This document shows positions 52,990-62,879 of a stretch of DNA of 64,000 bases, piece by piece. Source of the stretch: Adenophora triphylla var. japonica (lineage: Eukaryota; Streptophyta; Magnoliopsida; Asterales; Campanulaceae); contig JAFEMH010002445.1 of NCBI GenBank assembly GCA_022495995.1, positions 248,001 to 312,000 on the forward strand, in the 5' to 3' direction. A model generated the notes under the pieces. The model did not search any database. It was not told the origin of the DNA and saw only the letters and a program-made list of their open reading frames with translations. Each line of letters starts with the position of its first letter. Position 1 is the stretch's first letter. Position numbers and translations under genes: made by a program.

Positions 52990-54541
52990 AACTCGCTAAC
53001 ACCACTTCCTTGCTTGAAAAACATAGAGCCTTACCAGCAGTACCCTTCAAGTAACGTAGGATCCACTTAACCGCTTCCCAATGTTGCTTTCCTGGATTGC
53101 CCATGAACCGGCTGACTACTCCCATCGCATGTGCAATGTCCGGCCTTGTACACACCATTGCATACATGAGACTCCCCACAGCTGAAGCATATGGAGTTCT
53201 CTCCATCTTGTCACGCTCCTCCTTGTCCCTAGGCGAGTCTTTCTCGGATAACTTGAAGTGCAAACCCAATGGTGTCCCCGTTGGCTTCGCCTCTTCCATA
53301 CAAAACATTGCCAAGACTTTCTCAACATATTCTGCTTGTGAAAGAACCAATCTACCCGAATCCCTATTCCGGTCAATCCGCATGCCCAAGATTTTCCTTG
53401 CCTCTCCCAAATCCTTCATCTCGAACCGTTCTGACAACTGAGTCTTCAACCTGTTTACCTCTCTACTGCTAGAGCCCGCTATTAACATGTCATCCACATA
53501 TAACAGCAAGATAATATACCCATTGTCCGTGTTCTTGAAGTAGCAACAATGATCCACCTCACATCTGATAAAATCAATGTCGTGCATGAATCCATCAAAC
53601 TTCCTGTACCACTGCCTAGGAGCTTGTTTAAGGCCATACAAGCTCTTAGTCAATCTGCAAACTAGCTCCTCGTTACCCTTAGACAAGTAACCCTCTGGTT
53701 GTGCCATGTAGATCTCTTCCTCCAAATCCCCATGAAGAAAGGCCGTCTTCACATCCATCTGTTCAAGCAACAAGTCATCCGCCACTACTATCCCCAGAAC
53801 CATTCTGATAGTGGTCATCTTCACAACCGGAGTGAATACTTCGGTGTAGTCAATACCATACTTCTGCTGAAACCCTTTAACAACTAGTCTTGCCTTGTAA
53901 CGCTTGCTACCGTCTGCTTCCTCCTTGATCCTGTAAACCCACTTGTTATGCAACGCCTTCTTCCCCTTAGGTAGTTTAGTCAACTCCCAAGTTTTGTTGG
54001 CCTTCAATGAGACCATCTCATCATCCATCGCAGCTTTCCACTTATTACAAAGCACACTACGAACTGCCTCCGCATAACATTCCGGTTCCCCATTATCTGT
54101 CAACAACAAATAATAATTCGAAGGAGTATACCTGTCAGGTGATCCACGCAATCTGCTGGATCTACGCAGCGGAATATCCGGTTCTGGAGTATGTGGTTCA
54201 TCTTCAGCGACCTCCTGACCATGGTCAACATGAACCGTTCTGCTCCCACCCGAGTTAGGAATATCCACCTCTACAACCTCCGGTTCAGAACTAGTATCAT
54301 CAGATGCCCCCTTTCTGTCCTTGTACAAAACCTGTTCATTGAATACCACATCTCGACTACGAATAACCTTATGGTTTTGATCATCCCAAAATTTATACCC
54401 GAAGTCATCCCCGCCATACCCAATAAATGTACACTTAACAGATTTAGCATCTAATTTAGTTCTCTCAGCAGCATCAACATGAACATAAGAAACGCAGCCA
54501 AATACGCGAAGAAAGGACAGATTTACACCTTGCCACTCCAA
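52838..54541 (-). pseudogene. Copia RT and N-terminal RNase H segment
   Basis: 567-codon frame. It begins with the integrase C-terminal region (FLRVFGCVSYVHVDAAERTK, FIGYGGDDFGYKFW), then RT: NKWVYRIKEEADGSKRYKAR, QMDVKTAFLHGDLEEEIYM, QPEGYL, SLYGLKQAPRQWYRKF and the catalytic LLLYVDDMLIAG. RNase H begins (YVDADLASSDLDKRRSTTGY) before the frame is lost. Confidence 0.92.
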
Positions 54542-55185
54542 ACTTCCTCTGGAATTCCGTTCCCCAATGGAACCGATGGTCCCCGATTGATCAAGAAAGC
54601 TGCCGTGTCAACTGCATATGCCCAGAACGTCTTCGGAAGTCCACACTTCAATCTCATACTTCTAGCCCGCTCGTTCAATGTTCTGTTCATCCTCTCTGCT
54701 ACACCGTTGAGTTGTGGAGTCTTCTTTGGAGTCTTCTCCATACGAATGCCATTCGCAGCACAATATTCCCTAAACTCCCCGAGCTCATACTCCCCACCAT
54801 TGTCTGATCTCAAGCACTTAAGCTTAAGTCCCGTCTGATTCTCCACCAAGGCCCTCCACTTCTTGAACACCTCGAAAGCCTCATCTTTCCCCTTCAAGAA
54901 ATAAACCCAAACCTTCCTTGTAGAATCATCAATGAAAGTCATGTAATATGACGCACCACCCAGAGACGTAACCGGAGATGGCCCCCACAAGTCCGTGTGA
55001 ACCAATTCCAACTTTGCTTCCCTCAATCCCCTACCTGTCCTCGAGAAATTATTCCTCCCTTGTTTGCCAAACATACAATCTTCGCAGATCCCCACGTTGA
55101 CTGTCTTCAAACCCGGTAGTAGACCCTTAGAACAAAGTACCTTCATCCCCGTCTCACTCATGTGACCCAATCGACAGTGCCACAA
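54523..55185 (-). pseudogene. Copia integrase segment
   Basis: GAG-pre-integrase (MWHCRLGHMSETGMKVL, CEDCMFGKQ) and integrase core with HTDLWGPSPV, YMTFIDDSTRKVWVYFL, LRSDNGGEY and TPQLNGVAERMNRTL. Frameshifts at both ends (about 55165 and 54530) separate it from protease and RT. Confidence 0.9.
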
Positions 55186-55916
55186 ATCGGTATCACCCTT
55201 GCTGCCGCCACCGCGATACTATCCTTGGTGTTGTTCGCCAAATACAGAGTACCCTCCTTATTACCCCGAGCGATCTCACAATCCTCCTTGGTAATAACCC
55301 AGTTCCTGCAGCCGAAAGTCACCTTGTAACCCTCTTCGTCCAACTGCCCAACTGAAAGCAGGTTCTTTTTCAAACCCGGAATGTGTCTGACCCCGTTCAG
55401 ATGTAAGACCTTCCCGTCTGATGCTCCTATTCTGACATCCCCCTTCCCCTTGATTTCCAAAGGCTCGCCATCAGCTAGATAGACCTTCCCGAAATCACCG
55501 GAAGTGTAATTCTCCATCTCTTCCTTATGCCCGCAAGAGTGGAATGATGCCCCCGAATCCAGCACCCATGATTCTAGTGCACTACTGACACTAAGAACCA
55601 GTACATCATCACCTTCGACTGCCACATTCACCTGATTGCCCTTACGATTTGGACAATCCCTCTTGAAGTGTCCCAACTCCTTACAATAATAGCACTGAAC
55701 AGATCCCTTCGCAACCTTCGGTTTGTCCTTGGTCTCATCAGCTTTGCCCTTACCACTCACAGCGTTCTCCCTTGATTCGGTCCTCCCTTGTTTGCTAGTA
55801 CCCGGCTTCCCCCTACTAGTAGTAGCTAAAGCCGCTCCCGAAGTACTTGATGTCCCCAACTTCTTCATGCGATTTTCCTCACCTAAAAGAAAGTCTTTAA
55901 CATCATCATATTTCAA
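55158..55916 (-). pseudogene. Copia gag C-terminus, zinc knuckle and protease
   Basis: Continues the gag frame directly after a single TAA (55919-55917). Contains LKYDDVKDFLLGEENRMKKL, a Lys/Ser/Thr-rich linker, the knuckle CYYCKELGHFKRDCPNRKG and the protease active site WVLDSGASFHSC. It loses frame at about 55165 just before the integrase zinc motif. Confidence 0.9.
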
Positions 55917-56420
55917 TTACTTCTTACCTGCTGAAGCGTTGATTGCAGTCACCGTTCCGCTCCAACTTGCCGGTAAATAAGCTAGCAACAAGCATGCATG
56001 AACCTCATCATCGAACTTGATCTCCACCGCAGTCAATGAATCTATGACATCCATAAATTCATCGATGTGCTTAGCCAAGGATCCTCCCTCTTGCATCTTG
56101 AGACTGCCCATCTTACGTATCAAATCAACCTTATTTGCAGCAGACGGAGTTTCAAATCTCTCAGTAAGATAATCCAATAGCTCCTTGGTGGTTGTCGCCT
56201 TCCTAGTAGTCTTCGCAATCCACTTCGACAAAGTAGATCTGACCACCCCTAGGGCTTTCCGATCCATGAGTTCCCATTCTTCCTGATCTTCATCTTCCGG
56301 TTTGACACCCTTCAGAGGCTTATAGAGGTCTTTGTTGTACAAAAGATCCTCAATCTGCATCCTCCAATATCCGTAGTCAGACCCATCGAATTTCTCAACC
56401 GCCTGTTTGTCCTTGCCCAT
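55917..56420 (-). pseudogene. Copia gag N-terminal part, ended by a nonsense codon
   Basis: ATG at 56420 (MGKDKQAVEKFDGSDYGYW), 41 bp after the primer-binding site. UBN2-type gag with DLLYNKDLYKPLKG, ERFETPSAANKVDLIRKMGS and DEFMDVIDSLTAVEIKFDDE. One TAA interrupts it between ASAGKK and LKYDDVKD; the same frame continues on the other side, so only one base needs to differ from an intact gag. Confidence 0.9.
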
Positions 56421-56460
56421 TCTTGATTGCTTGAACAACTCCCTTGATCTAGAACCAAGA

Positions 56461-56472
56461 GCTCTGATACCA
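56461..56472 (-). other. Primer-binding site
   Basis: Minus-strand TGGTATCAGAGC, two bases from the LTR. Confidence 0.9.
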
Positions 56473-56474
56473 GT

Positions 56475-57003
56475 TGTTGTGAATTTGGCCCTCCACAAAC
56501 CAAGCAAACCACAAGAATAATAATCGCACACAAACAAAGCAAAAGAAAATCAAAAGCACAGAAAAGACAAGAGAAATTGTTTACCCAGTTCACCAATTTG
56601 ATTGGCTACGTCTGGGGGCACTACCAAGCCAGGATCTTGCACTATGTATGTAAAATATGTGTTACAATGAGTTTTGGGGCGGAACATTGCTTTTATATGC
56701 TCACAGGAATAAAAAACAAACCCTAGATGGCCTAAAGAACGGGCCCAAAACAGATCCTTTCCGAGCCTGAAAATCGACGCCAGGCGCCCGCCTCAAAGGA
56801 GCCAGGCGCCCGCCTGGGAAAGGACAAAACACCATGCTCACCTCGGCAGCCGAGGCGCACGCCTTGCCCTAGGCCGTGCGGCCGCCTCAAGCACGTTGCC
56901 CCAACGCCAAATCCACTGGACTTGAAGCGTTCGCCTCTCCAGCCCCAAGCGCCCGCCTCAGATTCCCTTCGAAAATCACCTTGGTTGGTCCTCTATCCCA
57001 ACA
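56475..57003 (-). repeat. 5' LTR of Copia 51901-57003
   Basis: 529 bp. Differs from the other LTR only at about five positions by eye (for example GAATTTGGCC vs GAATATTGCC, AGGCGCC vs AGGCGTC). Confidence 0.93.
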
Positions 57004-57008
57004 GTTTC

Positions 57009-57392
57009 ATCATAGGAAATATTATTCATAACAATTTTTAAAATTGTATAGAGCATTTATAGTTTTATAAAATTATTTTCAAAATTCGATTACATTAACC
57101 ATAAAAAACAAAATAAGATAAACTTTCATAGCCTTATTCTAACCAAAATCATTAATACCAGACTAATTTTAAAACCAAAACCAAAACCAAACTTTAGTAT
57201 GATGAGACTAAAAATTGTGTCCTTCATTCACAAAATTTCTTAAAAAAAAAAACAAATTCATTTTGGGGCAATTTTATTTTTTTTAATAGACATTTATTTA
57301 GAGATGAAAAATATTATTTTGGGACAAGTATCTATGTGGACTTGTGTATGTGAAAACACTTCAATATCCTCAAGAAAATTAAGGGGCTATAC
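57009..57392. other. F-box G distal upstream flank
   Basis: Aligns with 41900-42225 to about 57310. After that the similarity stops, marking the right end of the duplicated backbone. No gene. Confidence 0.55.
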
Positions 57393-57794
57393 TCATGTTT
57401 TTTTTCTCTTTAAATTTGAAGATGGTGATGGAGGCTTGTTTGATTTTGTGAGCTGAAATTGGTGGTGGCTGTATGGCGGCGGCGGCGGCAATCGGGTTGC
57501 AATCATGATGCATGGATTTGGGGCTTTTTGAAATGTAGGTTTTCTTTTTTTTTCTATTTTTGGGATGTGTTTAGGCAGTGTGGTGGTGATTGCTGGATCC
57601 GCGGTGGCTAGAGGGAGGTGGCAGCATGGAGGTGGTGGTTTTGAGTGGTGGAGATTAGTGGAGGTGGGTGATGAAGAGATACATACATTTTTTTGAGAAT
57701 TGCTATTCATCCGTTTTCATTTTTTTTTATTGAGATTTTGACATAAATTAATGAGAAATATATTTATTAAGAGAAGGGGATAAATTTAAAATTA
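57393..57794. other. Genic-looking GGTGGTGG-rich fragment
   Basis: Similar in composition to 43800-44480 and 46060-46370. The minus-strand frame (57710-57393) is Pro/Ser/Thr/His-rich with no family match. Possibly a captured exon or UTR. The stretch 58130-58330 with CCCTATATAGAATGG may be the other end of a Mutator-like element, but the boundaries are not resolved. Confidence 0.3.
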
Positions 57795-58093
57795 CTCCCT
57801 CCGTCTCAGGAAATACTTCACCATTTTATGCCCGGCACGCAAATTAAGGAAATAGGTGGAAAGAAAAAATGTTGTGAGTGTAATTTGAAAATAGGAGAGA
57901 GAATTAGTGGATGAAATAGTAAATTTAAAAAGTGTTGTGAGTGTAATAGTGAATTAGGAGAGAGAATGAGTGGAGGAAATAGTTAGTGGGTATAATATAA
58001 TATGACTAAAACTTTTCCATTTTAGGAAAGGTGAAGCTTCAAATGGGACGCCATTTTGGGTAAAAGGTGAAGCATTTTCTGGGATGGATGGAG
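57795..58093. mobile_element. Stowaway-type MITE, 299 bp
   Basis: Left CTCCCTCCGTCTCAGGAAAT; right (reverse) CTCCATCCATCCCAGAAAAT; TA on both sides (57793-57794, 58094-58095). AATAGGAGAGAGAATTAGTG-type inner motif. Confidence 0.85.
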
Positions 58094-58095
58094 TA

Positions 58096-58566
58096 TAGTT
58101 GAAGGGGTATTTTGGTCTTTTCCATGCAAATTCCATTGAGAATGACCAAAATATCCCTAAGTAACTCAGATGTTATGCTTTTCGTTAGATTTTTAACTGG
58201 ACATCCAAAAATATACCTAATTGCAACAAAATGATAAACTCAATAACCAACTTGTTACAAATGCAAATTCAATAATCAATTGAAACATCTCGACAAACTC
58301 AGGTAACTAAAATGCAATTTGCCCTATATAGAATGGTGGGTGGGGATGAGGGTGAGTAATTTTCCAAAAAATGAATCGCAAAAGAGAATTATGTAAGTTA
58401 TTTTATTTTGGAATCATGCTTATTTTTCATATATTGAAAAATTATTTACATTGACTTTATTTTCACTAGCGTTATCAGACATTGAAAAATGAGAAAAACA
58501 TTTTCCTTGTGGTAATTGAACTTTGCTTATGTTAAAACTGCTAATGAAAGGAAAATAATATTTTTC
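58096..58566. other. Intergenic
   Basis: No gene recognised. Contains TAAAATGCAATTTGCCCTAT at about 58308, like the GGGCAAATT ends at 19858 and 24273. Confidence 0.4.
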
Positions 58567-58576
58567 TTACATTGAC

Positions 58577-58939
58577 GTGATTTGATTTTTTCGCTCGTCT
58601 TCAGAAACGAGATGATAAGCCTTGCCTAGAGAAACTATCGGTCGTGTGCCCAAAATATGTGTCTTGATAGTGCCAAAGCTTTCATCGAGACCCATGAGAA
58701 ACTCGTACAACCTCTCCTTTTCCCTCATCTCCATTAGTTGCTTTGGAACATTTACGTAAGTCTTCCCAGATCTCTTGCGCCATCTTAACATGTTGGACGC
58801 TGTTTCTGATATCCTTCTCCAAGGCACTGTGCAACCATCCCTTTACCATTGTGTTACAACTAATCACTACTAAGTGACAACTAACAAGCTCCCTCAGATT
58901 ACTCCCAAGCTGACTGTTGACATTCGCAACAGAAACCAC
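58577..58939 (-). pseudogene. Copia gag fragment
   Basis: The minus-strand frame 58939-58682 has NTMVKGWLHSALEKDIRNSV and AQEIWEDLRK. A second frame (58827-58567) continues MEMREKERLYEFLMGLDESF and ILGTRPIVSLGKAYHLV. Together this is a UBN2/retrotran_gag-type gag with a deletion and frameshift in the middle. No pol found on its 3' side. Confidence 0.7.
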
Positions 58940-58959
58940 TCAATGCCCTCAAATCTCAA

Positions 58960-59830
58960 TAGTGGTGTCACATCAATGGGACGCATTGATTTTCTTATTC
59001 ATTATCTTTTACTGCATATTGGAGGATAATCCAATGTTCAAGCATGTCAAGTGACCAAAGCAGACATAGTGTCCTGAGGAGGAGGAGACAACCTCGTACA
59101 AAAGTGACTAAAATGATGATAAACATCTAAAGATCATCAATCAACAAATTAGGTCAAATCATTATCTTCCGAATTGAGATGTGATAATATGACCAATGTC
59201 CTGAGATCATTACCTGAGGAGGAGGAGGAGACAGCCTCTCTTAAGCATGTCAAGTGACCAAAGAAGACACAATGCTACTCCTTGTGGATCAATTAATCAG
59301 GAGCCAGGTAACCAAGCAATCCAGTTGTTTTGGTAGAAAAAAACAATATAGTAGAATCTTAACTTTGATTAGTGTGTGGATTGAACAATAAGGAGGGGAC
59401 TATGGAATTCGACTATATGGAACAAAAGCATGAAAAAGAAACAATGACACCACGATTTGTTAACGAGGAAAACCTTAGAGGTGATAACCTCTTTGGAAAA
59501 AACCCCGGGAGTTAGGTCTCCAACCTTAAAAGTTCCACTATAATAATCACAAATACAACTTTGGAAGATAATGGAGAGGATTACAAGAGCTTGTGTGTAG
59601 AGTGTGTGTGCGTATTAGCATTAGTGCGTGTTCCGTCTCCATTTTCCCTTAAATATAAGAAAGCATGAATGAGTCCAATACGGTTCCTACAATCTCGGGA
59701 TATTGGCTTATCTTTTCAACCTCCGTGAGACCAAGTCGCTCTAGCCGTTGAAGGTGTGTTGAACGTGCTGGAGAATATCCCGCATTTCTCTCTTAATTAC
59801 TGGAAAATAAGAATAAAGATATTAGTAAAT
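58960..59830 (-). other. LTR-like remnant upstream of the gag fragment
   Basis: On the minus strand 59440-59480 reads ..GGTTTTCCTCGTTAACAAAT.., a sequence common near the end of Copia LTRs. 59040-59300 has imperfect direct repeats (CATGTCAAGTGACCAAAG, GAGGAGGAGGAGACA). I could not fix LTR ends, a TSD or a primer-binding site. Confidence 0.35.
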
Positions 59831-60257
59831 ATTAAATAAGTAAATATTAAAACAATACTTACAGTGGAATGACATCTTGATATGCAGGATCAACTGAAGA
59901 TGTCACCATGCTGAAAAATACCCACAACAATTTGTCCCCAAAAACATTTGACTATGTTGGCAACTGAAGAGGCAAAATGTTTTTCTTTTGAATTAATTGT
60001 TCAACTGCCCGCTCTGCCTGATGGGACGTTCTAGGGATACGTGGCGTCCATGGACGGTTGGGGAGAAAAGTCTGGAAAGTAATTTTTTTGAAAAAGAATT
60101 CTTTTTCTTTTTAATAACCGCTTGGAAGGATCATTTAGACTTCTCAAAGCTTCTTTTTCACCTCTGTTGGCCCACGGCGCCGTTCATCTTCAAGGTAAAA
60201 CTTCTCTGTTTCTCACCTTCTTCCTTTGCTTATTTCTCTTCTTTCGTTCTGTCAACC
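59831..60257 (+). promoter_or_regulatory. Upstream region of the antisense gene
   Basis: No convincing TATA box. 60060-60240 is pyrimidine-rich (TTCTTTTTCTTTTT, TTCTTCCTTTGC) with possible splice-like GGTAAAACTTC at 60193, so a 5' UTR exon could be present. Confidence 0.3.
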
Positions 60258-62002
60258 ATGACCAGGTTGTCTTCGTCCAATCCTAAGAGTGTCCTATCCC
60301 CACAAGGTCCCGTAGAAATTAGTCTCGATGATTTCGTTTGTGAAAACCTTCTTGCGAAACCAGACGAAGAGACTTGCTTGTTCAGTGATTCCCAAATAGA
60401 GTCCATAAAACAACAATGCTACTTCCCAAATGGTGCAATTTTTCATCCTTTTTCCGTAAATCTTAGGTCTGACTACGTTTCCCGCAAATGGATCTGTTTT
60501 TTCGAGTATCCCTTTCTTCTAGGGTTTAGCTACCCTTTTCCTTTGTTGGTTTCTGAGTTCTTCCAAAAGACCCAACTCGCTTATGCTCAACTGATGCCGA
60601 TGGCTTGGCGAGTTTTTGCTTTTGTCATTAAAGTGAACCGAGAAAATGGATTAAACCTAGGGCTCCATGAAATTGCATATTCGTACGATCTTCAACCCTT
60701 TGGTTCCAAAAGATACCTTGTTAGGAAGAGGTCTGGTAGGAGTTCTTTAATGAGCACCATATCTTCTAGTGATAGAGGATGGAAAAATAGATTTTTCTTT
60801 GTTGATAGGGCATCTATTGGAGAAGGGAATGAGGTTTCAAGCGAGTGGAACAAGGGAGGTACTTAAATTCTCACTTTTGTGACTTCCTGTTCTTGAGGCA
60901 AACTGAATTGTAATTGTTTTTGCCTTTATGCAGATATCGACTGGGGAGAACTGTTCCCACCTGCTGAAGACACTCTAACCAAAGTTGAAGAATTTTTCAG
61001 GCTCCCTCCAGACAAGAGATCTCCTAAGGGATTATTGGAATCATCTTTGGCTATCCCGGAAGACCAAAAGGCCTCTACCTCCGTTATTATGTCCACAGGT
61101 AAGCGTATTGTCCTCTCAGTTTAGTTTGTCAATCTGATGCACTATACTTATTGACAATCTTTCATATGTCAATGTAGTTTCCAAACCAGCTATCTCAGGA
61201 TCGGATTTTGACCTCGACGACATCATCGAAGCCATGCTCAAAGGTACTGCTATGAAGATAGAGATGAAACCTCCACCCGTTCCTAAGAAGAGTCCTGCCT
61301 TAGATGAGAGTGCCGGTATTGGTTCTAGAGTGAAGAAGAGGAAGGCTAATCAAGAAGAGGTAGTTGAGGTTGGTGATTCTTTTGATGGAATGCCAGTAGG
61401 GGATTTTAAGAAGAAATGCATGAGTTTTGCGACTGGGGTAAGATATTGTTAATAGGAATTTGACTAACTCAAAAAGTTTTTATAACATTTAGTTATGTCG
61501 AGTTATTATTTTGCAGACTGTAGGGTATGTGGAGGATTTAGTAAAAGAAATTGAGATGCTGAAGAAGAAGTCAAAAGCGGACATTGCTTTGGTTAGGAAG
61601 GAGAAGGCAGTGTTGGAAAACAAGGTGAAAGTACATGAGAAGACCCTGGAGAAACAAAGCAAGTCATTGGGAGAGCAAGAACAAACGGTGAAGGACTTAC
61701 TGAATAGTTTGGCTAAGAGTGAGGATGATCATCACAAAGAGATCGCAGATGTGAAGAGTTCCTGCAAACTGGCTGCAGCAAAAACTGTTTCTCAATGCAA
61801 GATAAAAATGATGAAGGAGTATCAAGAAGGGAAGGCTGATACTTGGGATATCAACAGGGAGTGTGCCTATTTGTTTAAGTTGACAGGTGAGGTGATGGAT
61901 GAGGGCGAGGTGTCGTCAAGCCCGTATGAAGCGATCATTAAAGATGCACCAGTAGATGGAGATGTTACCCCAAATGCAACACCTGCGGCAGATGCCACCT
62001 AA
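60258..62002 (+). CDS. Four-exon gene for a putative gypsy-type transposase-domain protein, antisense to a Tat Gypsy pol
   Basis: Exons 60258-60858, 60934-61098, 61178-61437, 61517-62002. Every intron is GT..AG (GTACTT..GCAG, GTAAGC..GTAG, GTAAGA..GCAG) and the spliced frame is 503 codons plus stop. Start is ATG 60258 (MTRLSSSNPK). Residues about 60-160 (CYFPNGAIFHPFSV, LGFSYPFPLLVSEFFQ, AYAQLMPMAWRVFAFV) match the putative gypsy-type transposon domain (PF04195), with the GWKNRFFFV motif after it. Exons 2-3 are acidic then basic with a KKRK stretch (possible nuclear signal). Exon 4 is a coiled coil (about residues 350-440). It lies 878 bp from the end of an opposing Tat pol. Additional ORFs in this position are known in Tat elements. 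Biochemical role unknown. Confidence 0.75.
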
Positions 62003-62879
62003 AAAAGAAGGTAAAATAATTTTGTTCTTGGTTTTTTGATGACGTTACTGGGGTGGAATCCCTTAAAACAATTTTAATTTTAGTTTGATTATGTAATGGG
62101 TCCATAAGGACCAAAGACAATTTCCTTTACGTGTTGGGTTGGTCCAACACTTTTGCACTTTAACGTTGGTAGCTTGGATATTTTTATGGTTACATTAATT
62201 CGGTTAAAGTTTAGTAGTTTGGATGCTTTTATGATAACTTAATGATTTTCAAGCATGTCAAGGCTTGTTATATTTTCTAGATGAAAATTTTTCTTTGTAC
62301 GGTTATTTGTTATGCTTCATAAGGTGACATGATAGTATGTCAAAACGGTAGGTACTTAAGATGACATGTATATGCCATAACCCGTAGATACTTTAGATGA
62401 CACGTATATGTCATAACCATAAGAATAATACGTAAGATCAATCATCCAACTGAGTGGGAATGGGTAAGCTATATGAGTTTACCCATATAGGCCCACCCCA
62501 CACCTCAATTAGAGAGATAACTTGCGCTCCAGGCGAAGGTGTGGTAACCTAACATCTTAAGAAAGAGGTAATTAACTCTTTAAACCTTAGAAGGGATTGT
62601 GTACCTTTACTTGAGAAGAGATGGCCAGTCTCTAACGGAGGAGAATTCGTTGTTCCTTATGTACTCTCGACATGTCTCCACGTATGTATGTCAACACCTC
62701 ATAAGACAAAAACATATTAATAATGGACGTCAACTAATGTTGATGCCTCTCCACAAGGTGCGTTAGTGACATCTTGATTTGCAATAAAGTAATGATAGAG
62801 TACATTGAAAAATAAAAGATTACAAATAAATAAAAGTTTGTCCATACCTGGGAAGAGATGAATTAAAGCGGGGTTTCGT
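62003..62879. other. Intergenic between the antisense gene and pol
   Basis: Probably the 3' UTRs of both convergent transcripts. Contains a short imperfect repeat (GTACTTAAGATGACATGTAT, TACTTTAGATGACACGTATA) at about 62350-62415. No coding sequence recognised. Confidence 0.45.

Larger units (their letters stand above)
51901..57003 (-). mobile_element. Copia LTR retrotransposon, 5103 bp, complete, minus strand
   Basis: Flanked by GTTTC (51896-51900 and 57004-57008), and F-box flank is continuous across it (as at 7962 and 41895). LTRs are 529 bp each, with about five differences by eye. Primer-binding site for initiator tRNA-Met at 56461-56472. Gag, protease, integrase, RT and RNase H in Copia order. 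Tnt1/Tork-like by gag (KFDGSDYGYWRMQIEDLLY) and RT. Five breaks in the coding sequence despite the young LTRs. Confidence 0.93.
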
